NCBI GenBank assembly: GCA_030607895.1
Contig: JAUWJC010000063.1
Coordinates: 1 to 12,528 of the forward strand
Direction: 5' to 3'
Length of the DNA: 12,528 bases
Origin: Pirellulales bacterium
GTDB taxonomy: Bacteria > Planctomycetota > Planctomycetia > Pirellulales > Thermoguttaceae
Part shown: piece after piece, positions 1 through 6,517 of the stretch
Layout: every line of letters starts with the position of its first letter
How positions within the stretch are numbered: the first letter of the stretch is position 1
The notes under the pieces: generated by a model
The model's input: only the letters and a program-made list of their open reading frames with translations
Database searches by the model: none
Told to the model about the DNA's origin: nothing
Made by a program: the position numbers and the translations under genes

Positions 1-296
1 CCGATTAACCGGCCCCACTATTACCCTCTTCTCTGGTCCGGCGTGGCGGCCCGGTGCCGGGCCTCCGAACCGTCTGGGGGGTGAGTGCTGTGCCTGTGGC
101 ACGCACAGTATTATTTCTTAACGCAAACGGCGTGCCGTGAGAGACAGAAAACCGTAGGCGTTCACGGCGCAGCGGAGCCGCAACCAAAGGAGGGTTCAGG
201 GTTCAGGACTTGCAGGCAAACGTCGAACTCCAAGTCCTGAATCCCAATCCCCTAGCTTTCTGTCGGGTGATTGTTTGTAATACGGGGGGAAGGCTT
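1..296. other. Left-edge gene-free stretch
   Basis: I see no supportable gene here. Open frames on both strands are short, start poorly and have no recognisable motif. The stretch contains a small GTGCC/GGCAC palindrome near 91-105 and the ttcaggact inverted repeat described separately. It lies downstream of the ABC exporter gene, so it is probably the 3' intergenic region of that operon. Whatever gene lies further left is outside the window. Confidence 0.6.
199..245. repeat. Short inverted repeat (gggttcaggactt / aagtcctgaatccc)
   Basis: The left arm at 199-211 and right arm at 232-245 are complementary over 13-14 bases with one bulge, around a 20-base loop. A partial direct duplication of ttcagg precedes the left arm. 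No T-run follows, so this looks like another short intergenic repeat rather than a clear terminator. Confidence 0.5.
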
Positions 297-360
297 GTAG
301 GGTGGGCAATGCCCACCGGCGGAATCACCAATCGCATTTGGTGGGCAATGCCTACCCTAC
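297..360. repeat. GTAGGGTGGGCA-type palindromic repeat after the ABC exporter gene
   Basis: The two 21-base ends, at 297-317 and 340-360, are inverted copies of each other with two mismatches, separated by a 22-base loop. The right end stops two bases before the stop codon of the ABC exporter gene at 363-365. It is a REP-like extragenic palindrome. It could fold in the mRNA and protect or end the transcript, but there is no U-tract. The motif type (gtgggcaatgcccacc) is, as far as I recall, widespread in environmental bacterial genomes; that is recollection, not a search. Confidence 0.75.
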
Positions 361-362
361 GG

Positions 363-2459
363 TTATGCGCTTTGGCGCAAGTCGTTGAACTGGAGTTGGT
401 GCAGGCGTTGGTAGAGGTCGCAACGGGCGAGGAGTTCCTCGTGCGTGCCCACGTCGAGGATTCCCTCGGATTGCCCCATAACCACGATTTGATCGGCCAG
501 GGAGAGAATGGACATCCGATGGGTAATAATCAAGGTCGTGCGGTTGCGAGTGAATTCCTCCAGAACCTTCTGGATCAGTTGCTCGCTTTCCAGGTCGATC
601 TGGCTGGTAGCCTCGTCGAGGATAAGAATGGCCGGGTCGCGTAGAATTGCCCGGGCAAGCGCTATCCGCTGCCGTTGTCCGCCCGAGAGCCGGCACCCAC
701 CCGTTCCCACGACCGTCCGGTAGCCCTCGGCCAGTTCGTTTTCGACGAATCGGTGGGCATGCGCCTGTTTGGCGGCCTGGATTACCTGTTGCGTGGTTGC
801 CTGTGGGGACCCATAGCGGATGTTGTTGAAAACGGTATCGTCGAACAAGAGGGTTTCCTGGGTAACCAAACCGATCTGACTTCGCAAGTCACGCACCCGA
901 ACCTGGGTAAGCGGCACGCCGTCGAGTCGGATTTCTCCGGCGGTCGGGTCGGAAAAACGAGGAATCAGGTTAGCCAGGCTGCTCTTGCCGCAGCCGTTAG
1001 GGCCGACCAATGCCACGGTTTGGCCGAAGGGTATCGAGAGGTTAATGGTTTTGAGTACCGGTTGATCCGCTCGGTATGCGAAGTGTACGTTGTCGAAGAC
1101 CAAGTCGCGGTTGTGTCGCCCCAGTGGCCGGGGGTGTTGCGGATCGCAGATTTTGGATTGGCGGTCCAGCATGGTATAAATCCGGGCACTGGCTGCTGCC
1201 GCCCGTTGCAGGCTGAGAAAGACATCGGAGAGTTTGCGCAGCGGATCGGCCGCCCCGGCCAACAGGCCATAGAACAGGAAAAGGGCCCCCAGGTTCAATG
1301 GCCGCTGGCTCATGCGGAATCCGAACAAGTGGGTTTCACCCCCCATCGCCAGGTAAGCTCCTGCCAACAGTGCCAAGCTGATTGTGAGGATGCCGGCCAC
1401 TTCGTTGATGGGGCGGGAGAGGGAGTTGTATCGGGCGATGCGCATTGCCGCCTTGTAGAATTTCTTGCTGTTGATATGGAATCGCCAACGTTCCTGGCGT
1501 TCCATGGTAAAGGCTTTGACTACCTTGATGCCGCGAAAGGTCTCGTCGAGGCTATTGTAGAGTTGGGCCATTTCTTCCATCGCGCGGCGATTCGCCCGTT
1601 TTAGCGTTTTGGCCAGCCAGCGGATCAACAGCGCGGTCGCGGGAGCAAGCACCAGCGACAAGAACAACAGCCGCCAACAAATCCAGCCGGCCCCAATCAG
1701 GCAGGCGGCCATCTTCAACGGCTCGCGGACAACCTTGCCAAAAAGGATATCCGTGCCGTTGGCCACGTACACCATGTCGTGCGTGAATCGGCTCATCAAA
1801 TCGCTGGTGCCTTCGTTGCCAAACCTGGCCAATTCCAAGCTGAGCGTGCGGCGGTAGAATTGTTTCCGTAGCTCGAAAGTGCTCAGTTGAGAGAGCCGGG
1901 CAATCAGGATGTAGTGAGCGATCAGCAGCAGGTCTTTGGCGACGGTGCCCAGCAGCAAGAACCCCACCAACACGGCCAGCGTCTGGAAGGGATCCCTTGG
2001 CAAATAGCGATCGACGTACGGTTTCAGCCACTGATATCGGCTGATGGCCTTCTGCTCGGCAGCCACGCGCGACTCGGCCAGGCCGATCTTGGCGCGGATG
2101 GTGTTGTGGTCGTCGCGCTTGTTGTCGGCCGAAAAAGGGACCAGGTTTAATTTGCCGGAACGGCCCGGAGGGTGCTTCGCACAAATTAAACCTGGTCCCT
2201 TTTTCGGCTTGTCGGCCAGTTTCCGGCGGAGTTGCTTGAGTTCGTCGGTCAGTTCGGCCGAGGTTTTCCGCGACTTGTCGATCTCCGAGTCGACCCACTG
2301 CTGCAGCGAGTCTCCCTGGAAGGCGATTTCCACAAAGGGGTAAATCGTGCCGATGTTCGCGCCCCAGAGGAGCCCCACGCCCAACGCACAGAGGAGCGAG
2401 ACCGCCAAGGTGAACCGGTACCGCAAAGCCAAGCGGACTACTCTGCCGAAGTTCTTCAT
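363..2459 (-). CDS. ABC exporter half-transporter (MsbA/LmrA-like, type IV) with a palindrome-encoded insert
   Basis: The 698-residue protein fuses a membrane domain to an ATPase, as in the MsbA/lipid and multidrug exporters that work as inner-membrane dimers. TM1 lies near residues 14-40. A long periplasmic loop with coiled-coil character follows (about 45-155), then further helices near 158-185, 250-282 and 355-405. The ATPase domain starts near 453: Walker A GPNGCGKS 486-493, Q-loop Q534, signature LSGGQ 591-595, Walker B ILILDE 611-616, H-loop H647. All catalytic motifs are intact. Residues 85-111, inside the loop, are encoded by the 80-bp palindrome. The ATG at 2459 starts right before the conserved N-terminus. 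The frame stays open upstream to about 3110 but overlaps the next gene, so I reject that extension. The ribosome site is weak. It is last in a probable operon. The substrate is not readable from sequence. Confidence 0.93.
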   Translation of the reverse strand: MKNFGRVVRLALRYRFTLAVSLLCALGVGLLWGANIGTIYPFVEIAFQGDSLQQWVDSEIDKSRKTSAELTDELKQLRRKLADKPKKGPGLICAKHPPGRSGKLNLVPFSADNKRDDHNTIRAKIGLAESRVAAEQKAISRYQWLKPYVDRYLPRDPFQTLAVLVGFLLLGTVAKDLLLIAHYILIARLSQLSTFELRKQFYRRTLSLELARFGNEGTSDLMSRFTHDMVYVANGTDILFGKVVREPLKMAACLIGAGWICWRLLFLSLVLAPATALLIRWLAKTLKRANRRAMEEMAQLYNSLDETFRGIKVVKAFTMERQERWRFHINSKKFYKAAMRIARYNSLSRPINEVAGILTISLALLAGAYLAMGGETHLFGFRMSQRPLNLGALFLFYGLLAGAADPLRKLSDVFLSLQRAAAASARIYTMLDRQSKICDPQHPRPLGRHNRDLVFDNVHFAYRADQPVLKTINLSIPFGQTVALVGPNGCGKSSLANLIPRFSDPTAGEIRLDGVPLTQVRVRDLRSQIGLVTQETLLFDDTVFNNIRYGSPQATTQQVIQAAKQAHAHRFVENELAEGYRTVVGTGGCRLSGGQRQRIALARAILRDPAILILDEATSQIDLESEQLIQKVLEEFTRNRTTLIITHRMSILSLADQIVVMGQSEGILDVGTHEELLARCDLYQRLHQLQFNDLRQSA
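2129..2208 (-). repeat. 80-bp palindromic element, copy 1, inserted in frame in the ABC exporter gene
   Basis: The element has 27-bp perfect inverted arms (ccgaaaaagggaccaggttt... type) around an asymmetric core containing tgcgaagcaccctcc on the minus strand. A 7-bp direct repeat ttgtcgg flanks it at 2122-2128 and 2209-2215, consistent with a target-site duplication. Element plus duplication is 87 bp, exactly 29 codons, so the reading frame is kept. Removing it would restore KLADNKRDD across the junction. The shared 77-bp core is identical to that of the other three copies. Confidence 0.9.
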
Positions 2460-2476
2460 TCGTGGTTTTTCCGTGG

Positions 2477-2506
2477 ACAGTGGAGTCGACAACAGTGGAG
2501 TGGACA
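2477..2506. repeat. 15-bp tandem duplication (acagtggagtsgaca x2)
   Basis: Two adjacent 15-base units, 2477-2491 and 2492-2506, match at 14 of 15 positions. They sit just upstream of the ABC exporter start codon at 2459, in the 200-base gap after the small membrane protein gene. They would be part of the transcript leader. No function is evident. Confidence 0.6.
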
Positions 2507-2659
2507 AAGTCGGGCGACAGGCGGATGGACCACCTGCCGGGTTGATCGAAGAAGTCTGGGTAGTTCTTTTACCAAATCGGGCGGGCGGCTCCAATATCGA
2601 TGTATTTCCCGCAAAGCGCCCGACTTCACCAACTCCCCACTGGTGTCCAAGCTGAAGCT

Positions 2660-2986
2660 TCACCGCCGCCCCAGATATTGAACAATCAGGCGGATGGCCG
2701 AGCGAAGGAGGCTCACGACGATCAACGCGCCCAAGGGAGCGGCGACGGCCATGACAATGTAGAAGCCCAGCGGCAACGGCACGCCGGCCGGTCGCCCGCG
2801 CAGCATCCCACCCAACGCGGCCGCCAGGCCGCCAAGCAACGCCGTGATCAACAGTAGGGTACCCAGCCCGAACTGAACCGGACGATGCGGGGCCGAAAAA
2901 GGGACCAGGTTTAATTTGCCGGAACGGCCCGGAGGGTGCTTCGCACAAATTAAACCTGGTCCCTTTTTCGGTTCGACGTTTGACAT
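2660..2986 (-). CDS. Small two-helix membrane protein with an N-terminal palindrome-encoded insert
   Basis: The protein has 108 residues. After a five-residue start (MSNVE), residues 6-32 or so are encoded by copy 2 of the 80-bp palindrome. The rest is a small membrane protein with two hydrophobic segments, near 41-62 and 72-95, and a basic C-terminus (IVQYLGRR). The stretch RPVQFGLGTLLLITAL resembles the start of many small planctomycete membrane proteins of unknown role; that is recollection. Without the insert it would be about 81 residues. It starts 12 bases after the metallophosphoesterase stop, in the same direction, so the two are probably co-transcribed with the ABC exporter. It may assist that exporter, but this is only context. 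An alternative is that translation starts inside or after the palindrome; however, no ATG is available there and the start at 2986 is the only good one. Confidence 0.7.
   Translation of the reverse strand: MSNVEPKKGPGLICAKHPPGRSGKLNLVPFSAPHRPVQFGLGTLLLITALLGGLAAALGGMLRGRPAGVPLPLGFYIVMAVAAPLGALIVVSLLRSAIRLIVQYLGRR
2893..2971 (-). repeat. 80-bp palindromic element, copy 2, inside the small membrane protein gene
   Basis: This copy matches copy 1 over 79 bases and lacks the terminal g on its 5' side. It has the same orientation relative to transcription as copy 1. It is read in the same frame, giving the same peptide (KKGPGLICAKHPPG...). It lies 12 bases inside the gene. I find no clear flanking direct repeat, so the insertion footprint has decayed or differed. 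Confidence 0.9.
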
Positions 2987-2998
2987 GAGAAACCCATC

Positions 2999-3865
2999 TT
3001 ACGTCAGCTTTTTGATCTGCTCGACAATCTCCGCTTGCGTCGGCTCGGTACTGGTTGGCAAGATCACGTAACAGGCCTTGTCGCCACAGCAATCCAGAAT
3101 GATCTGCCACTGGTTGGGTGTGCTGAATCCTTCCGGACAGGGTTCGTGACCGTTAATCAGCACTTTGGCGTCGACCAGTTCGGCAAAGGCCCGGGCGTTT
3201 TCTTCGCGGTAGTCGCGTCCCCAAACCAGTTGGAAGATGCCCGTTCGCTCGTAGTATTCCAGAGGGTCTATTTCGCGGGTGAATAGCGTCTTATCGAACT
3301 TGCGCGAGTCAACATCTTCCGGCACGCTGTGCGAGACGAACAGCTTACCGGGCAGGCGCACTGCTAGTGGACAACTTCGCAGGAAAGGAAGATAGGATTC
3401 GCGGACCTTCTCCGTGGCCGGGCCGTACATCTGCTGCAACCCCAGCCGGAACATCAGATTGAGCATCTGCTTGTTCTTTTGGATGGGATAGTCGGTCAAC
3501 TCGGCCAGTTCGTGATTCCCGAGGATGAAGTGGACTTGCTCGGGAAACTGGGTTTTCAGCTTGGTCACGTCCTCGAGCATGATGTGCGACATGCAGCCGC
3601 CGTTTTGCGGATACGTTGGGCCGCCGTGACAGACCTCCTGCAAGATTAGGTGCCGTCGGGGGTGCTGGTCCAGATTGGCGATCTTGCGGATGGTGTTGAA
3701 GTTGCGGCGATGCCCGTGCAAATCGCCGGTAATCATCACCTCATCGGCCGTCTCGGGCGTGATATGGATGGTGTGTCCCACGCGGCCGGGAGTCTGGAGG
3801 TTAGCCTCGGTCGCCGCGCCGAACGTGGCAATCGTGCTTTCAATGTGTTCGATGGACGCAACCAT
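2999..3865 (-). CDS. Calcineurin-like metallophosphoesterase
   Basis: The 288-residue product is a two-metal phosphoesterase of the PPP/calcineurin type. Visible motifs: GDLHGH (residues 47-52; D48 and H50 as metal ligands), GNHE (116-119; N117, H118 catalytic), a metal-ligand histidine in SHS (H179), and NGHEP (H240). The usual GDxxDRG motif is replaced by LQEVCHGG near 75-82, so the second metal site may be altered. The C-terminal DCCGDKACY has several cysteines. There is no signal peptide, so it is cytoplasmic. I chose the ATG at 3865; an in-frame GTG at 3964 would add a proline-rich, non-conserved tail and has no better ribosome site. It is the first gene of a likely three-gene operon with the small membrane protein (12-base gap) and the ABC exporter. 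The substrate is unknown. Confidence 0.88.
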   Translation of the reverse strand: MVASIEHIESTIATFGAATEANLQTPGRVGHTIHITPETADEVMITGDLHGHRRNFNTIRKIANLDQHPRRHLILQEVCHGGPTYPQNGGCMSHIMLEDVTKLKTQFPEQVHFILGNHELAELTDYPIQKNKQMLNLMFRLGLQQMYGPATEKVRESYLPFLRSCPLAVRLPGKLFVSHSVPEDVDSRKFDKTLFTREIDPLEYYERTGIFQLVWGRDYREENARAFAELVDAKVLINGHEPCPEGFSTPNQWQIILDCCGDKACYVILPTSTEPTQAEIVEQIKKLT

Positions 3866-4197
3866 AGCCCGTTTATCGTACCAATTGGGCGAGCAATCGC
3901 ATAGTGGGGGGGTACCATTGAGCAACCCTGCATTCAGGGGGAAGCCAGGGGGCGGAGCGGCCACTTGATCCGACGGGCGGAGGCGGTCGGACTTCGGTGG
4001 CGCGAGTCGTGCGGAGTGGAGCAGTTCTGACGATTTTCTGAATTCTAGGGGTTGTATGGCCGATGTCCATTAGAGAAGGACCCAGAGCCGAAAAAGGGAC
4101 CAGGTTTAATTTGTGCGAAGCACCCTCCGGGCCGTTCCGGCAAATTAAACCTGGTCCCTTTTTCGGCCCAGACACCCGCGAAAAGGAATAATCTGCG
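3866..4197. other. Divergent intergenic region between metallophosphoesterase and lipoprotein genes
   Basis: The genes on either side point away from each other, so promoters for both should lie in this 332-base gap. I see no confident -35/-10 pair. Copy 3 of the 80-bp palindrome occupies 4087-4166. A purine-rich ribosome site (aaaagga, 4181-4187) precedes the lipoprotein ATG. Open frames crossing the gap owe their length to the palindrome and are not taken as genes. Confidence 0.6.
4087..4166 (+). repeat. 80-bp palindromic element, copy 3, upstream of the Cys-rich lipoprotein gene
   Basis: This copy is identical to copy 1 over 80 bases, with the core in plus orientation (tgcgaagcaccctcc). 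A 6-bp direct repeat cccaga flanks it at 4081-4086 and 4167-4172, which suggests target duplication. It ends 31 bases before the lipoprotein start codon, so it is either in the 5' leader, where it would form a strong hairpin just ahead of the ribosome site, or in the promoter. Confidence 0.9.
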
Positions 4198-4506
4198 ATG
4201 AGACATGCGCTATACGTTCTGTTGGCCGTGAGCGTCTTGGCCGGCATGGTTGGATGTTGTTGTGATCGGTCGGCCTTGTCGCCGCAATGTCAGGGTTTGA
4301 GTGCCTGGCTGCGTGGCAGTTGCGATCGGGCCCCGGCAACCTGCCAATGTTGTGATGACTGCATTCCGTGCGGACCGCAACGTTTCAGACAGTGCGACGA
4401 ACAATGCGCATCCGGCCCGCCCACCGGAGCGATTGCCTACCCCTATTACACCACTCGCGGCCCGCGCGATTTTCTGGCCAATAATCCCCGCAGTATCGGC
4501 CCGTAA
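4198..4506 (+). CDS. Small Cys-rich lipoprotein with a YPYYTTRGPRDFL tail
   Basis: The protein has 102 residues. Its N-terminus is a lipoprotein signal (hydrophobic 4-18) ending in a MVGC lipobox with C20 as the modified residue, followed by CC. The middle is cysteine-rich (a CQCCDDCIPC cluster near 48-58, then two more), which could bind metal or form disulfides. The C-terminus has the stretch YPYYTTRGPRDFLANNP, which I recall as recurrent in small planctomycete lipoproteins of unknown function. A clear ribosome site, aaaagga at 4181-4187, supports the ATG at 4198. It stands alone on the plus strand and faces the next gene tail to tail. I cannot assign a function. Confidence 0.8.
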   Translation: MRHALYVLLAVSVLAGMVGCCCDRSALSPQCQGLSAWLRGSCDRAPATCQCCDDCIPCGPQRFRQCDEQCASGPPTGAIAYPYYTTRGPRDFLANNPRSIGP

Positions 4507-4532
4507 GGCTTGGTGCTCAGTGGCGTCCGAAC

Positions 4533-4558
4533 AAGCCGCTTGCGGCTTCGCAATTTTT
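4533..4558 (+). terminator. Stem-loop plus T-run, candidate terminator
   Basis: The sequence aagccgc-tt-gcggctt (4533-4548) forms a 7-bp stem with a tiny loop, followed by cgcaattttt. It lies 26 bases after the Cys-rich lipoprotein stop and touches the stop of the converging gene. The loop of two bases is short, so folding would need wobble. The 18-mer gccgcttgcggcttcgca also occurs twice as inverted arms at 10409-10470, so this is a member of a dispersed repeat acting as, or resembling, a terminator. Confidence 0.5.
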
Positions 4559-5184
4559 CAGCTACCAGATGCGGCCAGTGGTTCTTTTGGCCGAAAGACA
4601 TGGGGTAGCTTAGGCGGGCGTATCTGCTGCCAGCGGCGGTAGCGCGAAAGCCAGTTCTCCGGGCTCAATCGCGGGGCAAGCCGCTCGGCGCCGGTCAACT
4701 GGAACACGGCCTGCAAGTCGAGCACCTCCCGCCAGGTAATTGGCTTGGGTGTCTTGGCAGAGGCCACATCGTCCAGGTAGCCGACAATCGAGGCGATCTG
4801 TTCGTCCGGTTCCAGCTTTGCTCGCCAGCTCCAGTAATGCGCCCAGCGCGGCAGTAGTTCTCTTCGCCAGGCCAATTCCCGGGAGAAGACCTTTCGCAAC
4901 TGTTCGCTGCTTTTGGGGCTATCAACATACCGAGCCAGGTTCAGGTCGAACTGCTGGTTGCCGGTACCCCATTTCTCGACTAACTCGCGGAGTCTCGAAT
5001 CGCGGTCCGGCCCGGTTTCAAACCAGGCGATATCAGCATGAACTTGCTCGGGCGTTTCGGCGGACCCGACTCGGTAGCAGGCCCATTGCCGCACCAGCCG
5101 TTCCCAGTTGACGTGAAGCCACGTACCGCAACCGGCGGCAACCAGCAAGACCGCCGTCACCAGTATTCGAAACCGAAGCCGCAT
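4558..5184 (-). CDS. Uncharacterised lipoprotein
   Basis: I do not recognise this 208-residue protein. Its N-terminus (MRLRFRILVTAVLLVAAGC) is a textbook lipoprotein signal with lipobox VAAGC and C19 as the lipidated residue. The remainder is rich in Trp, Arg and Glu and appears mostly helical (for example residues 95-150), with no catalytic motif that I can name. The start at 5184 is supported by a strong ribosome site: cctcc at 5192-5196, i.e. GGAGG, on the minus strand. Part of that ribosome site lies in a 15-base sequence duplicated at 5314-5328. It converges with the Cys-rich lipoprotein gene. It is probably anchored in a membrane facing the periplasm; its role is unknown. Confidence 0.75.
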   Translation of the reverse strand: MRLRFRILVTAVLLVAAGCGTWLHVNWERLVRQWACYRVGSAETPEQVHADIAWFETGPDRDSRLRELVEKWGTGNQQFDLNLARYVDSPKSSEQLRKVFSRELAWRRELLPRWAHYWSWRAKLEPDEQIASIVGYLDDVASAKTPKPITWREVLDLQAVFQLTGAERLAPRLSPENWLSRYRRWQQIRPPKLPHVFRPKEPLAASGS

Positions 5185-5190
5185 GGATCA

Positions 5191-5328
5191 GCCTCCAATT
5201 CAGGAGCTATCAGCGGTCAGCTATCAGCTTCTGGGGACAATATTTTATTGCAGGGTTTCGAGTTGATAGCTGAAAGCTAATGGCTGAAAGCTGATAGCTG
5301 AAAGCTGATAGCTGCCTCCAATTCAGGA
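5191..5328. repeat. TCAG-unit repeat cluster flanked by a 15-bp direct repeat
   Basis: The sequence gcctccaattcagga occurs at 5191-5205 and again at 5314-5328. Between the two copies lie units of the form agctatcag / gctgaaagctgatagct, inverted relative to each other (5205-5231 versus 5259-5313), around a central t-rich segment. The layout suggests an insertion with duplicated target, or slippage-driven growth. The same unit family recurs at 9358-9400. The left direct repeat carries the ribosome site of the adjacent lipoprotein gene. Confidence 0.75.
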
Positions 5329-5578
5329 TAGCCTGGCACGGTGGACCTGTAAATTGGTCAAGAAAAGAAGCAGGCGCGCCTGTTGCTCGGGACGTGCGAC
5401 GTGCCACGGCACGTTGGAGGGGCGTTCGGACTAGAGCGAATCGGCCCACGGTAAGGCTGACGTCCTTAAGCAACAAGCGCGCCTTTCACTGGATAACGCA
5501 TACTTCTTCAATTCTAGTTGAAAGGAAACGGGTTGCCAGATTACGGCGGAATTGGTCCTCCTGATATTACGTTTGCGA

Positions 5579-5657
5579 GCCGAAAAAGGGACCAGGTTTA
5601 ATTTGTGCGAAGCACCCTCCGGGCCGTTCCGGCAAATTAAACCTGGTCCCTTTTTCG
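5579..5657 (+). repeat. 80-bp palindromic element, copy 4
   Basis: This copy matches the other copies over 79 bases in plus orientation, and its final g is replaced by a. No clear flanking duplication is visible. It lies in the gene-poor region. Together with the other copies it defines a 77-bp core (cgaaaaaggg to ccctttttcg) that is identical in all four. Confidence 0.9.
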
Positions 5658-5894
5658 ACTTTGAAGATGTGACCTCGACGGATAGGGCGGCAGGACAGAG
5701 CAGCCCACCGCACCAGTTTGAAGGTCTTCCTGTTGCTTTCGCAACCGCTGGCGTCGGGCGAGGGCACTCAGTTGCCGGCCGAGTGCCCGGGCGTCAGTAC
5801 CCGATCGGGCAAGCCTCATACATATCAGGCCCAATCGGGCGGACTGCGAAAAGGTGAAGTCACGAATCATCAGCAGGGTATCCAAGGATGTTTT

Positions 5895-6062
5895 ACTATA
5901 CTCGACGCGGCCATAGATTGCGGTTTTGCGACGTAGTTGTCAGTAGTCAGTTATCAGTAGTCGGAGATTGGAAACAGCGGCTCTTGTGAGTATTCAGACT
6001 GATAACTGAAAACTGATAACTCCATTCCAAAACCGCAGTTTGTGACCGCGTTGAGTATATGT
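5895..6062. repeat. Imperfect long inverted repeat enclosing CAGTTATCAG units
   Basis: The left arm (5895-5930) and right arm (6027-6062, inverted) share tatactc-acgcgg and tgcggttttg. They differ mainly by transitions and one indel. Inside lie agtcagttatcagtagtc (about 5946-5963) and its near-inverse gactgataactgaaaactg (about 5998-6016). The whole could fold into a cruciform or long hairpin. Both arms, read outward, can encode KTA-(I/V)-xx-RVEY, so they could also be two diverged copies of one coding fragment. Confidence 0.55.
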
Positions 6063-6517
6063 CACCCCGGCGACGGTGGTTGGCACGACGTGGTCCTGCC
6101 TGTTCTCACCACGCACCCGGAGGACGCCCACGACCGAGGAGCTGTTCGTCTTTTACCGCTTTGCCACAGCAACTCGGTAACCAACAAGCACCGCGCTCGG
6201 GGTGACTATCTCTTGCAGGTCACAACGCCTGGCCATCGCCACGATTGGCTTTCCACTTGCGTTGTTGTCCTCCGGTACTGTGCTTATACCCGATGGTTTA
6301 GCAAAGTCAAAAGATAAACGGCAATAATGACCGCCGAACCCGGCGCGCGCTGAAGCAAGTCCAAACTACACAAGCATCTGCGACGTTGAAGAAAATCTCA
6401 AACCGCTGTCGAGCCTGCCAGTGCAAGGTTTTCTCGACACGCAGGGCTTGTGGAGACGGGCGAAATTGCCGGATCGTCAGATCTTTGATATTCGGTAACC
6501 GTTCACGGGATTATCTC

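Noticed and set aside
675..1604. Plus-strand open frame opposite the ABC ATPase domain
   Set aside because: The minus strand carries intact Walker, Q-loop, signature and H-loop motifs, so the plus frame is only its antisense shadow.
2460..3110. Upstream in-frame extension of the ABC exporter reading frame
   Set aside because: It overlaps the small membrane protein and metallophosphoesterase genes in another frame, is low in recognisable sequence, and stays open partly because the palindrome is free of stops. The ATG at 2459 directly precedes the normal N-terminus.
3866..3964. GTG at 3964 as start of the metallophosphoesterase
   Set aside because: The added residues are Pro/Gly/Cys-rich and unlike the family, and no ribosome site precedes the GTG. 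ATG at 3865 is preferred, though not proven.
5205..5313. CRISPR array suggested by repeated short units
   Set aside because: Units are 7-17 bases, degenerate, inverted and without spacers of constant length; no cas gene is present.
5552..5885. Overlapping open frames on both strands around palindrome copy 4
   Set aside because: Their length comes from the stop-free palindrome; starts are poor and the two strands cannot both be coding. One minus-strand stretch is kept only as a possible remnant.
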